A stretch of DNA of 64,000 bases, from contig OZ240213.1 of assembly GCA_965197555.1 (NCBI GenBank), positions 3,224,001 to 3,288,000 on the forward strand. The letters run 5' to 3'. Positions 16,870 to 25,411 of this stretch are shown here, piece after piece. Below the pieces are notes generated by a model. It searched no databases. It was not told where the DNA came from and saw only the letters and a program-made list of their open reading frames with translations. Origin of the DNA: G965197555 sp965197555. Lineage in GTDB: Bacteria > Chloroflexota > Dehalococcoidia > Lucifugimonadales > UBA3495. The position numbers and the translations under genes were made by a program. The stretch's first letter is position 1, and each line of letters starts with the position of its first letter.

Positions 16870-19044
16870 TTACGCCTCCACCGCTGCCAGATCCTCCTCA
16901 GTCGCAGAGGGCGGCGCCAAGGGCAACTCGACGGTCATTTGGGTGAAATGGCCCGGTTCCGACTCGACGCGAATGGTGCCGCCGTGTTTTCGCACAATGT
17001 CGTTGGACATGGCAAGGCCCAAGCCCGTACCCTCGTTGGTGGGTTTGGTGGTGAAGAACGGGTTGAAGATTTTTTCTATGACGTCCGGGGGAATCCCGCT
17101 GCCGTTGTCTCTGATACCGATTTCCACATGGTCCTCTTCCCGCTGAGTAGTCAGCCACAGCGTTGGCATATAGGGGTCGCCACCGTTTTCTGCGGCCACC
17201 CGCCGTCTCTCGTCAGTCGCGTAGCAGGCGTTGCTCACCATATTCAGAAAGACTCGGCCCAACTCCTGGGGAATCACTTCCAGTTCGCCCATCTCCGGGT
17301 CAAAGTCCTGCCTCAGGTCCAGTTGGAAATTCGGGTCAGTGGCCCGGACGCTGTGGTAGGCCAAGCGCGCGTGCTCATCAAGCAAGTTGTTAATGTTCGT
17401 AGACTGCAACTCCCCGGCATCTCTACCCATGAGAAGCATATCGTGAACGATTCGGTTGGCGCGTTCCCCGTGGGACCGGATGCGTTCCAGATTGCCTGAC
17501 AGGTCTGAGAAGATGTCTTCAATCAGACCTCGCTGCTCATCGGTTAGCTCCCCGTCCCCCTCATTTAAGACATCTTTCAGTTCCGTAATGAGGTCCTCGG
17601 AAACCTCGGAGAAGTTGTTCACGAAGTTCAACGGGTTCCGTATCTCGTGGGCCACCCCCGCCGTCAGTTCTCCCAAGGATGCCAGCTTCTCGCGCATGAC
17701 AATCTGGTCCTGGGCACGGCGCAGGTCGACCAAGACGCTCTCCAGTTGATCGTTTTTCCCCTGTAGCTCTTCTGCCAGCTGTTCCACTAGGTTCAGGCGC
17801 TGTACCTCCAGTGCATGACGACGGAACACCTCCAAAGTGGCAGCCATGTCGGCCACTTCGTCCCGGCCCCCGATCTCCACCCTGGCCTCCAGGTCGCCCC
17901 CGGCCATGCGGCGCATCCAATCCGACAACAACTTCAGACGTCGCAACAGAATACGGCCAACGAATAGCCAGGCAATGAGCAAAGCGCCGCTGATGCTGAT
18001 GGCGCTTATGGCCAGAAGAAGGGTGCGTCCTGTGAATATCGCTTGACTGGAGGCTTGCGCCGCCTCCTGGGCGCTGGCCTCGGCGGTGGTCACCAGCCCA
18101 TCCACCTCCTCCACAAGGTCAATAGCGATGCCGCGGTTGCGCTCCAGCAGGTCCTGCTGGCTCTCCGCCAGCGTTAGCCTCCGGGCCAGCAAGTCAAAGC
18201 CGTTCTCTTCCCCAATCCCCAGCTCAAACAGCCGCGCGAAGATGGGCGACACTTCGGCCCGTAACGGCGACTCTCCAAGGGACGACAGGTTCCGCTCTAT
18301 GCGGCTCACGGCAGCCTCGAACCGCTCCCGCAGCGGCTCAATCAACGACGCTTCCGAAAGAGTGAACGCGTTGGCCAAAAGCTCCGTTGCAGTGTTCCCG
18401 TCCGCCTGTAGTTGGGCCAAGTGGCGGTAGTTGCTGAACTCGTCCTCCGAGAAGTGTTCCGAACGCGGCGCCGGAGGTTCGCCAAGGTCGCGATAGCCAG
18501 TCATCGTATAGAACAGTTGGCCGTCAATGGCCGGAATAACGATGCTATCCAAGCGCCCGCGCAATTCCGCCAACTTCCTTCTCAGGGCGTCGCTGCCTTC
18601 AGTCTGAATAAAGAACTCGGCCTTTTCACTCTTGATGACCTCAATGTTGGAAATCAGCCTGTCGGCGTGGGCGCGAATCCTGGCGAAGCTCTCACCTCCC
18701 GCATCCGCTTCCAGAAGGTCCACTTGTTCTTCAAAAGCCCGGTGCGCCTCGTCAATGCTGCGGGCCACTTGGTCAAACTCCTCCTTGGTAGCAGCAGCGG
18801 TCAGGCGCGGGGCGGCGGCCACCAGGGTCCCGGTGTAGTGGGCGACCCCGAAAGCCGCGGCCATTTCCGGGATGCTTCCCTCATTCACTCGGCTCTGCAC
18901 GTCTCCCACCCGATTGAACGAAAACCAACCAACCAGGCTGGCGGCTATAGTCAGGGCAACCGCTCCCCAGATGGCCAGGTGGAGTTGCGTGGAGATGCGA
19001 AAACGGCTTTCCAGCAGCCGTTTCAGCCGCTCTTTCAGCGCCAT
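16870..19044 (-). CDS. membrane sensor histidine kinase, last gene of a partner-switching operon
   Basis: 724 residues. TM1 is at about residues 23-44, followed by a long helical extracytoplasmic sensor region, TM2 at about 340-362, then HAMP (RRMAGGDLEARVEIGGRDEV). HisKA has phospho-acceptor His in GELTAGVAHEIRNPLNF. HATPase carries an N-box NMVSNACYATDERR, then DNGSGIP, FNPFFTTKP and GTGLGLAM. It autophosphorylates on His and should pass the phosphate to the receiver of the RsbU-like protein encoded three genes upstream. Its ATG overlaps the stop of the binding-protein gene by 10 bp (ATGGCGCTGA), which points to coupled translation and a shared signalling role. Confidence 0.9.
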   Translation of the reverse strand: MALKERLKRLLESRFRISTQLHLAIWGAVALTIAASLVGWFSFNRVGDVQSRVNEGSIPEMAAAFGVAHYTGTLVAAAPRLTAAATKEEFDQVARSIDEAHRAFEEQVDLLEADAGGESFARIRAHADRLISNIEVIKSEKAEFFIQTEGSDALRRKLAELRGRLDSIVIPAIDGQLFYTMTGYRDLGEPPAPRSEHFSEDEFSNYRHLAQLQADGNTATELLANAFTLSEASLIEPLRERFEAAVSRIERNLSSLGESPLRAEVSPIFARLFELGIGEENGFDLLARRLTLAESQQDLLERNRGIAIDLVEEVDGLVTTAEASAQEAAQASSQAIFTGRTLLLAISAISISGALLIAWLFVGRILLRRLKLLSDWMRRMAGGDLEARVEIGGRDEVADMAATLEVFRRHALEVQRLNLVEQLAEELQGKNDQLESVLVDLRRAQDQIVMREKLASLGELTAGVAHEIRNPLNFVNNFSEVSEDLITELKDVLNEGDGELTDEQRGLIEDIFSDLSGNLERIRSHGERANRIVHDMLLMGRDAGELQSTNINNLLDEHARLAYHSVRATDPNFQLDLRQDFDPEMGELEVIPQELGRVFLNMVSNACYATDERRRVAAENGGDPYMPTLWLTTQREEDHVEIGIRDNGSGIPPDVIEKIFNPFFTTKPTNEGTGLGLAMSNDIVRKHGGTIRVESEPGHFTQMTVELPLAPPSATEEDLAAVEA

Positions 19045-20330
19045 GTGTTCTGCAAACTATCTATGGAGTGATAACGGCCGTCCGGACCGATCATGGTCAG
19101 AAAGACGGCGTCTGACCCTTGATTGTCATCATCCCCATAGTGGAGCTCGAATCCGTCAAGGTCGATGATATTCGTGGCCCGTATACTGTTCAGGAAGTGG
19201 TCGCGAGTCACCTCCCGGCCGCAGCCCCTGAGCGCGGAGATAGCCAAACGGCCCGCCAGATAGCCCTCAAAGGAGACGAAGCCGGGTGTGGCGTCGGGGG
19301 CGTAGTCCGATAGGGCTCGGAGGTAGGAGTCAACAATACGTATGGAATCATCCGTGGGGAAGGGCACCACCTGAGTAACGAACACCCCGGCGCCGTCCGA
19401 CCCTAGCTCCTTGGCCAACGCGTTGCTGCCTACAAAAGAAATGGTCATGAACACAGAGTTCAACCCTGTGTGCCGCGCCCAAGCGATTAGCTCTGCCACC
19501 GGTTGGTAAGCCCCTACGAGAATTACCGCTTGGGGAGAGCCTTGGCTCAGGTCCAAAAGGGCCGTCTTCACAGCCACGGTATTCCGCGGGTACAACCCAA
19601 TTGCCGCTGGCTCCATCCCCCGGCGCTCCAGGGCGCTTTTTACGCCACGGTAGCCCGCCCGGCCAAAGGAGTCATCCTGGTACATTACGCCAATGCGCTC
19701 CATCCCCAGATCCTCCGTCAACCGAGCGACCATCGTCTCTGTTTCCTGGTTGTAAGAGGCCCGGAGATTGATAACAGTGTCCCACTTGGCGTCCCGCAGG
19801 AAGGCCGCGCCGGTGAACGGGGCAATGTAAGGAACCCCCCTGGCAGCCGCCACCGGGACCGCAGAGCGCGACGTGGGGGTGCCAACTGCGCCAATCAGCG
19901 CGAAGACCGCCTCCTCCTCTATCAGCTGGAGGGTGTTGGCGATAGCGGCCTCCGGTTCATAAGCATCGTCTAGAGACAACAACTCCAGGCGTCGACCATG
20001 GATGCCGCCGTCCCGGTTCACCTCATGGAACGCGGCCTCAATGCCGCGCCCCATGTTCGTCCCGAGCTCTTGAGCCGGACCGCTGAAGGCGGCCGACTGG
20101 CCGAAGAGAATACGTTGGCCGGAGACACCCATTTCCACGGTAGGGGCGTTGCTGCCCTCAAAAGCGGATACTCTCTTAACGGCGCCGTTTACCTGCCCAC
20201 CGTTCGGCACGCTATCCGCGCCACCGAGGAAAAACCAGACCCCCAGGCTTACAGCCACCGTGAGGGCCACCGCCCCCCCGATACCCAGCACAAACAGTAT
20301 GTCCGTTGGTAACCGGGGGATCCCCTTCAC
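19035..20330 (-). CDS. periplasmic branched-chain-amino-acid-type binding protein, membrane-anchored
   Basis: 431 residues. An uncleaved-looking N-terminal membrane segment (about residues 10-32, FVLGIGGAVALTVAVSLGVW) precedes a type 1 periplasmic binding fold of the Peripla_BP_6/LivK family (GQSAAFSGPAQELGTNMGRG, GAVGTPTSRSAVPVAAARGV, MYQDDSFGRAGYRGV). No ABC transporter permease or ATPase is nearby. It sits between an anti-sigma kinase gene and a sensor kinase gene with 4-bp and 10-bp overlaps. I therefore infer that it presents a ligand to the sensor kinase rather than feeding a transporter. The ligand is unknown. Confidence 0.85.
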   Translation of the reverse strand: MKGIPRLPTDILFVLGIGGAVALTVAVSLGVWFFLGGADSVPNGGQVNGAVKRVSAFEGSNAPTVEMGVSGQRILFGQSAAFSGPAQELGTNMGRGIEAAFHEVNRDGGIHGRRLELLSLDDAYEPEAAIANTLQLIEEEAVFALIGAVGTPTSRSAVPVAAARGVPYIAPFTGAAFLRDAKWDTVINLRASYNQETETMVARLTEDLGMERIGVMYQDDSFGRAGYRGVKSALERRGMEPAAIGLYPRNTVAVKTALLDLSQGSPQAVILVGAYQPVAELIAWARHTGLNSVFMTISFVGSNALAKELGSDGAGVFVTQVVPFPTDDSIRIVDSYLRALSDYAPDATPGFVSFEGYLAGRLAISALRGCGREVTRDHFLNSIRATNIIDLDGFELHYGDDDNQGSDAVFLTMIGPDGRYHSIDSLQNTWR

Positions 20331-20746
20331 TCATTCCTGCGCTTGACCAGGATCAGGTGGTTTCTACCCGCCTCCCGTGTATACTGCATCTCATCCATCA
20401 TCGTACGCACCAGATGTATGCCCAGCCCGCCCACGGGTCTATCCTCCAAGGACCCCGCGACGTCGGGAGCGGGAGCATCATTTAGCGGGTCGAAGGGCTT
20501 GCCATCGTCTATGATCTCAATGGTCAGGGCCTCCGCTTCCGAGTTCAGTACAATTTCAATCTCGTGGAGGCCGTCATCGTGTCCGTGGTTGATGATGTTA
20601 AGCCCCAGCTCCTCAAGCACCAGATTCACCCGATATATGAGACTAGGGGGCCAGTCATCCTTCATCCCAAGGTCTTCTATAGCGGCCGCAAGACGGTCCA
20701 GTTCGGCCAGCCTGGTCTCAATCCTCAGGTCCAGCATCGCGCTCAA
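20327..20746 (-). CDS. RsbW-like anti-sigma/ATP-binding regulator
   Basis: A GHKL ATPase domain alone (139 residues) with N-box VLEELGLNIINHGHDD, the G1-like segment IDDGKPFDPLN and the lid GGLGIHLVRTMMD. This is the pattern of RsbW/SpoIIAB-type kinases. They hold a sigma factor or output protein and phosphorylate a STAS antagonist. The first codon is TTG 20746, overlapping the TGA of the PP2C gene (TTGA). ATG 20737 is an alternative. The expected partner is the STAS protein encoded at the head of this operon. No sigma factor gene is in the window. Confidence 0.88.
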   Translation of the reverse strand: MSAMLDLRIETRLAELDRLAAAIEDLGMKDDWPPSLIYRVNLVLEELGLNIINHGHDDGLHEIEIVLNSEAEALTIEIIDDGKPFDPLNDAPAPDVAGSLEDRPVGGLGIHLVRTMMDEMQYTREAGRNHLILVKRRNE

Positions 20747-21918
20747 GGGGAAGTCTCACTGCAACAAAAGACTAGACAGGTAATGTCATCGGACTGGGGG
20801 TTCTCGCCTGCAAAGGCGTTTACGGCTTCAAAGACCGCTGCCGTGGCCTTCTCTGGGTCCTGCGGGGGATTGGCTTCGAAGAGTTTGCTTATGGGATCCA
20901 GGCCAAACTGTTCCCCTGCGCCATTCATAGCCTCGGTCACACCGTCCGTATAAAAAATAACACTATCCCCCGGTGACAGAGTTACTGTGTTCTGCTGGTA
21001 CTGGATGCCGGGTGCAACTCCCAGGGCTATCCCGCCGGTCAAAGGAAGCAGCGTAGAGGTCCCGTCCGGATGGACTACCAGGGGACTGTTATGGCCCCCG
21101 CTGGCGTAGGTCAGCTTTCTGTTGGAGGGATCGTATACCGCATAGAGAACGGTGACGAACATTCCACCTTCGTTGTCCTCCAGCAGCAAATCGTTAACTT
21201 CTCGCAGCGCCTCACCTGGGCCGGGGACACCGATGGCCGCACCCTTCAATAGAGTGCGACTGGACATCATGAAGAGGGCTGCTGGCACACCCTTGTCCGA
21301 TACATCCGCGACGGCGAGCCCTACCTGCTTGTCATTCAGGTACATCACGTCGAAGAAATCGCCCCCCACGTTTCGCGCCGCCTGCATCTTGCCGTACATC
21401 CTATATCCAGGACCTTCGGGGAACTGGGTGGGAAGAATGGACTGCTGCATTCCCCTGGCGACGTCGAGCTCGTTCTGCAACGCCACCAGCTTGTCACGAG
21501 ATTCAAGGGCCTCGCGCCACTCGGCCATATGGCGCAGCGTCCGCTCTATAGTCACCTGCAAGTCTTCAAAATCAACGGGCTTGGTGACGAAGTCGAAGGC
21601 GCCCCGGTTCATGGCCGTACGTATGTTCTTCATATCGCCGTACGCCGAAATTATCACCGCCCGGATGTTTGGGTCTACCTTGGGTATCTGCTCCAGTAAC
21701 GTGAGGCCGTCCATCTGGGGCATGTTGATGTCCGAGAGCACCATATCGATGTCCTGTTCATGCTGTAGCTTATCCAAGGCCTCCACGCCGTTTTGGGCAA
21801 AGATAAACGTATAGCGGCCCGCTCGAATGTCTCGGCGCATGCGCTGCAGCACGAGGGGCTCCAGGTCCGGCTCATCGTCAACCACGAGGATCTTGTACCG
21901 TTCTTGCATTGCTGTCAT
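20743..21918 (-). CDS. response regulator with PP2C/SpoIIE phosphatase output (RsbU-like)
   Basis: 391 residues. A receiver domain at about 8-125 has acidic pocket VVDDEPDLE, phospho-acceptor Asp in VLSDINMPQMDG, and the KPVDFEDL lysine. A short coiled coil leads to a PPM/SpoIIE phosphatase domain (about 170-385) with metal ligands in GGDFFDVM, VADVSDKGVPAALFM, YASGGHNSP and FYTDGVTEA. Activated by phosphorylation, it would dephosphorylate the STAS antagonist and free the target of the RsbW-like kinase. The likely phosphodonor is the sensor kinase of the same operon. Confidence 0.92.
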   Translation of the reverse strand: MTAMQERYKILVVDDEPDLEPLVLQRMRRDIRAGRYTFIFAQNGVEALDKLQHEQDIDMVLSDINMPQMDGLTLLEQIPKVDPNIRAVIISAYGDMKNIRTAMNRGAFDFVTKPVDFEDLQVTIERTLRHMAEWREALESRDKLVALQNELDVARGMQQSILPTQFPEGPGYRMYGKMQAARNVGGDFFDVMYLNDKQVGLAVADVSDKGVPAALFMMSSRTLLKGAAIGVPGPGEALREVNDLLLEDNEGGMFVTVLYAVYDPSNRKLTYASGGHNSPLVVHPDGTSTLLPLTGGIALGVAPGIQYQQNTVTLSPGDSVIFYTDGVTEAMNGAGEQFGLDPISKLFEANPPQDPEKATAAVFEAVNAFAGENPQSDDITCLVFCCSETSP

Positions 21919-21947
21919 CCGGTAGCGCTCCTACGTCGGGTCTGCCA

Positions 21948-22091
21948 CAGGACGATTGCAAAGTTGTTCGATTCGCACCGTCAGCCTCGGAGATGGCAGG
22001 ACTCCAAGGTTGGAACTGTGGATTCCCGCTTTCGCGGGAAAGACGGGTTGGGGCAGATTCCACTGTGTGGAAAGACTTTGCAATCGTCCTA
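21948..22091. mobile_element. MITE with 16-bp inverted repeats and 10-bp target duplication
   Basis: AGGACGATTGCAAAGT (21949-21964) and its exact reverse complement (22075-22090) bracket 110 bp that contain a REP-like hairpin (GATTCCCGCTTTCGCGGGAA). Immediately outside, separated by one base on each side, GGGTCTGCCA occurs at 21938-21947 and 22092-22101, a perfect 10-bp direct repeat fitting a target-site duplication. It has no coding capacity. It lies between the STAS and PP2C genes of the partner-switching operon and may affect their common transcript. Confidence 0.75.
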
Positions 22092-22154
22092 GGGTCTGCC
22101 AAGCCCCCTCTTGACAAGGGGCACGGCTCAACGCCCTCTAAAGGCCCGTGATAA

Positions 22155-22493
22155 TCAGTCTTCGAATGCAGCTAGGGCCTCGGCTTGAGAAGCGTGAATG
22201 GCAATGATCTTGTCAAAGCCACTGATCTCGAAGACCTCCCGTATCGGTCCCGAAAGCGAACAGATTGCAAACTTCGCGTTCTGGTTCTGTAGCGTCTTGG
22301 CTGTCAGCAGGATCACCCGTAGGCCCGCACTGCTGATGTAAGACAGCTCCTCCATGTCCAGGATCACAGCGCGCTCGCCGGCGCCTATCGCAGCCTCCAA
22401 GGCCGTTTGGAATTCTCGAGCGTTGGTGCCGTCAACGCGTCCATCCGTCTTTGCGATTAAGGTGTCCCCTTGCCGTTCTGTCTCAACCGCCAT
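22155..22493 (-). CDS. STAS-domain anti-sigma factor antagonist (RsbV-like)
   Basis: A 112-residue stand-alone STAS domain. The phosphorylatable serine is in the motif LSYISSAGLRVI near residue 57, and the N-terminal strand reads TLIAKTDGRVDGTNAREFQ. In partner switching this protein, when unphosphorylated, binds the RsbW-like kinase and releases its target. It is the first gene of the operon, with AGGAGAGA 6-7 bases before its ATG. A 144-bp MITE separates it from the next gene. Confidence 0.92.
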   Translation of the reverse strand: MAVETERQGDTLIAKTDGRVDGTNAREFQTALEAAIGAGERAVILDMEELSYISSAGLRVILLTAKTLQNQNAKFAICSLSGPIREVFEISGFDKIIAIHASQAEALAAFED

Positions 22494-22573
22494 CGCGCAT
22501 CTCTCCTAAACCTCGCAACTGTGGTGTCATTATACGTTAACCCATGTTCCCCTTCATGTCATCCTCACCTTCG

Positions 22574-22685
22574 GTAACTGTTCAGAGTTCACGAGAAATT
22601 CCCGACAGCACAGCCGCCGTCATACTCGCGAAAGCGGGTATCTAGGGGTATGGTGGGGCACTCCTCACTAAGTCTGAACAGTTAC
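22574..22685. mobile_element. 112-bp MITE with 13-bp inverted repeats and 8-bp target duplication
   Basis: GTAACTGTTCAGA (22574-22586) and TCTGAACAGTTAC (22673-22685) are exact inverted repeats. CACCTTCG flanks both sides (22566-22573 and 22686-22693) as a perfect 8-bp target duplication. The interior has another REP-like hairpin. A solitary end, GTAACTGTTCAGAGT, lies at 22839-22853. Apart from these, 22494-23072 has no gene that I can support. Confidence 0.8.
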
Positions 22686-23072
22686 CACCTTCGCTGTGGA
22701 TGGCCGGGTCGAGCCCCGCCAATACATCGTCCTCGGCAACCCTCTAACCGGCTGGCATCCCCCAATGCCCTTCCCTGTGAAGCTATCCGAAGAGGTAACA
22801 ATTGAAGTATCATGTCCGTCAGCAGCGGATTGTCAAGCGTAACTGTTCAGAGTGGGTGAACTCACGGACACGGAACCGGTCATCCTGAGCGCAGCGGAGT
22901 CGAAGGATCGATTCCCGTCACGTCTGACCACTTATTGTCAAGTGAGGGTGGCACGAGGGGTGAGAACACTGGGATTGACGACGGTTGGCGGTATCCGAGG
23001 AGCCGCGGACTCGCCTCGAACCCTGGCTGCAAGCCTTCCTCAATTGTCCGGTCTCCACAGGGGTAATATCGC

Positions 23073-23144
23073 GGGGGTGTAGCTCAGCGGTACAGCACCT
23101 GCTTTGCACGCAGGGGGCCAGGGGTTCGATTCCCCTCACCTCCA
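23073..23144 (+). tRNA. tRNA-Ala (TGC)
   Basis: Full cloverleaf: acceptor GGGGGTG/CACCTCC, D arm with AGCTCAGCGGTACAGC, anticodon stem CCTGC/GCAGG with loop TTTGCAC (anticodon TGC), T arm with GGTTCGATTCC, discriminator A. The CCA is not encoded. The minus-strand reading frame across this gene only looks like protein (its tail MEVRGIEPLAP is antisense tRNA). A truncated restriction-type gene abuts its 3' side, which marks it as a likely integration site. Confidence 0.95.
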
Positions 23145-23289
23145 TGTGAGAAGACTCGAACCCGGAGGTGGTCGGCAGACCTGCTCTGGGATTCACCAAA
23201 GATGGGAGGTCTGTAGCCAGTTGACACTTATTCACCCCCAGCTGCATCCAAATTGACCGCCCACGAGAACCGCACATTTTTCTGTCGAT

Positions 23290-24120
23290 TGGAAGACAGA
23301 GAACTCCTCCTGTCACCAGTTGACGACTCGTTTCCCAGAGCGGTCCTAATACACCACTGGCCGTAGCAGTTGGCATGAGTCCCAGCATACATTTGTCAGA
23401 CCAGAAGATTGGCCAATAGTTGACCGCCAAGATGCGCTCCCATTCTAGGCGGATGCCGCTGTCATCGAATACGCCCCCGTTGCGGAAGGATTCAACGGGC
23501 CGGACTGCTCGTCCACCACTCTCCTTGCCGCTTTTAACTTGGAATTGGACTTCAGCAAGAGACTCGTGAAACACCAGGGCGTTGGCTATGACGGTCATTG
23601 CCATACGTCTGGTCTGTCCGTCAGCGTCATCTGATTGGCCTAGTACGCTAGCTACGTTCGCTCCGAGTTGACTCCCGTAAGCGTGCCGACGGGTGAACTC
23701 TACTGCTGCGAACCTTACCCCGTCTTCAAGCTCTTTGGCGAGTTCCTCGATCCTCGGTGGTGGAGCTGCAGCACGGTGCACCAGTACGGCTAGATCCCTG
23801 ACGCTGCCTCGGATCCATCCACGTGACGGCATTCGGTCTGGCGACTCGCCAGGCCTGTGTGTACAAAGGACGTACTCCAAATCGTTGGAACTGTTTATCG
23901 CCTTTCGCAACACCGCACCATTGAGTGACCGTACGGCAGGTGGATAGACCAGGGCGATCGAAGTTTCTATTTGTCGGCCTGTGCTAGCGACAATTCGGCC
24001 AAGCCTCGCCTTTGCGTCTTTCTCAGCGGCGGCGTGGTTACTTACCTTAGCCTCGATTACTACTGGCCACCCGCTCGCCTCCTCGATGAGAATATCTGGA
24101 CGGCCGCTGCTGTCACGCTC
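23290..24120 (-). pseudogene. N-terminal fragment of a restriction/methyltransferase-type protein
   Basis: The minus-strand frame has a restriction-endonuclease-like segment (RPDILIEEASGWPVVIEAKV, with the D...ExK pattern) followed by about 230 residues such as RFAAVEFTRRHAYGSQLGANVA and FHESLAEVQFQVKSGKES. These resemble the front half of large type IIG-like restriction-methylation proteins. The similarity stops near LWETSRQLVTGG, before any methyltransferase motif, and the frame then runs into flanking DNA and the antisense of tRNA-Ala. The N-terminus is also replaced by unrelated low-complexity sequence. I read it as a leftover of an excised or rearranged island. Confidence 0.6.
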
Positions 24121-24129
24121 AGGTGGTGG

Positions 24130-24249
24130 ACAAGGACGGGGTTCCCCTGACCAACGAGGAGCTTTCCCGCAAGCGCCGCGACTGCGACCTGTGCGGCTCC
24201 GCGCTCTGGAGAGTGAAGGCCGAACGCGGGTGGTACTATCTCTGCTAGC
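24130..24249 (+). pseudogene. short zinc-ribbon protein remnant
   Basis: The + strand reads GVPLTNEELSRKRRDCDLCG, then SALWR and WYYLC before a TAG, a fragment with a CDLC zinc-binding pair and no start codon. It adjoins the restriction-gene fragment on the other strand. The parent gene is not identified. Confidence 0.35.
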
Positions 24250-24357
24250 GATTTGGTCTCTTAAGGAAGAGGCGCGGGGCAAAGCTAATTAGCCAGGACT
24301 GGTCGCGCTGTGACTGGCCGACAATTTCACAGTAGAAATTATCTTCAGGAGATGAGG

Positions 24358-24696
24358 ATGAAGTCAGCCCTAGAGGCTCAACAGGTACTTCGCTGGTTAA
24401 TGATTGTGCGATGGATTGCCCTGGCGGATCTGGTCCTGCTCATAGTGCTGCTCGTTGCCTCCTTTGCCAACAACGAGAAAATGGTACAGATTTTTGGGCT
24501 TACCCACGGAATCGTTTTCCTGGCACTCATCGCCATCGTAGGAATCGGGGCGGTCCAGAAACTCTGGACTTGGTGGTTTCTCGTCGGCACTCTGGTTACC
24601 ACAGGCCCTCCCGGTGCTTTGGTTGGGGAAGTCCTAATTGCGCGCAAAGCCAAAGCCATCCTCGTGACATCGAAAGGGGAAACTGCCGACCGATAG
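24358..24696 (+). CDS. small integral membrane protein (DUF3817-like)
   Basis: Start ATG 24358 follows AGGAGATGAGG. The 112-residue product has three hydrophobic segments (about residues 8-36, 45-66 and 72-95) with the motif FGLTHGIVFLALIAI in the second, which resembles the DUF3817 family of small membrane proteins. The C-terminus is positively charged. No partner gene is present: an IS21 remnant begins right after the stop codon. Function is unknown. Confidence 0.6.
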   Translation: MKSALEAQQVLRWLMIVRWIALADLVLLIVLLVASFANNEKMVQIFGLTHGIVFLALIAIVGIGAVQKLWTWWFLVGTLVTTGPPGALVGEVLIARKAKAILVTSKGETADR

Positions 24697-24699
24697 TTG

Positions 24700-25172
24700 T
24701 CAATGGCGCCGGGAAATTGGGCCACTGGGGCGGAGGAATCGTGTACCACCGACGTGAGGACGGACGGCAGTAACTCAGGCAGAGTGGCGACGTTGCAGGA
24801 GCAGGAAAAGGCAGTGTCTACGGTTCGGCCTATTCTTCGTCCCGTTCTTCTGAAGCTTGGGATGCGGCGTTGTCCCGGCTGTGCTTGAGCCGGTAGCTTT
24901 CTCCGTTCATCTCCAGGATGTGCACGTGGTGGGTGAGCCGGTCCAGCAGGGCACCGGTGAGCCGTTCCGAGCCGAAGACCTCGGTCCACTCGTCGAAGGG
25001 CAGGTTGGTGGTCACCATGATGGATCCCCGCTCGTAGCGCTGGCTGAAGACCTCGAAGAGCAGTTCCGCCCCAGTGCAGGAGAGTGGCACGAAGCCCAGT
25101 TCGTCGATGATCAGGAGGTTCAGGGGAGACGGTGGTCTCTGTAAATTCAGCAGCCGTCTCTCATCCCGGGCC
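24700..25172 (-). mobile_element. IS21-family remnant (istB end plus IS terminus)
   Basis: About 110 bp beginning CAATGGCGCCGGGAAATTGG is shared with 38410-38520, and in both places it precedes the C-terminal end of an istB gene on the minus strand. The outer limit CAATGGCG is therefore the terminus of the same IS21-type element. Everything upstream of istB codon about 100 is missing here. Confidence 0.7.
24830..25172 (-). pseudogene. istB: IS21 helper ATPase IstB, C-terminal fragment
   Basis: The frame reads ARDERRLLNL, a Walker-B-like NLLIIDELGFVPLS, then ELLFEVFSQRYERGSIMVTT and TGALLDRLTHHVHILEM, the usual IstB C-terminus. The Walker A half is absent and no start codon precedes the fragment, so it cannot work as the AAA+ transposition helper. 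Confidence 0.85.
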
Positions 25173-25249
25173 TACAGCGGTCCGCTTTACCTCGTTTTCA
25201 CCGGCGCGACGGCCCAGCGCGGTTCCCCAGCCAGGGAGGCTGCCCGGGT

Positions 25250-25411
25250 TTACTGCGGGGATATGACCACTTGGAGCGTGTCCGGTGGGACGTCGCCCAG
25301 AGCGTCCTTGTCGATGTAGACGCTCTGGATGACGTCGCCGTCCTTGGTGCCGTACACGACCTTGTTCTTCGTGTCCTTGGACTTGTGCAGCGTCAGAGTC
25401 AACTTTTCCAT
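25250..25411 (-). CDS. small conserved-looking protein (53 aa)
   Basis: Start chosen at ATG 25411 (MEKLTLTLHKSKDTKNKVVY), nine bases after AAGGAG. An upstream in-frame ATG (25420) lies directly on the Shine-Dalgarno. The product is a short beta-rich protein with alternating charged and hydrophobic residues (KVVYGTKDGDVIQSVYIDKD). I do not recognise a named family, but the ribosome site and codon pattern argue for a real gene. Neighbours give no clue. Confidence 0.55.
   Translation of the reverse strand: MEKLTLTLHKSKDTKNKVVYGTKDGDVIQSVYIDKDALGDVPPDTLQVVISPQ

Noticed and set aside
22918..23289. C-terminal part of the minus-strand frame including MEVRGIEPLAP
   Set aside because: It is the antisense of tRNA-Ala and adjacent spacer DNA.
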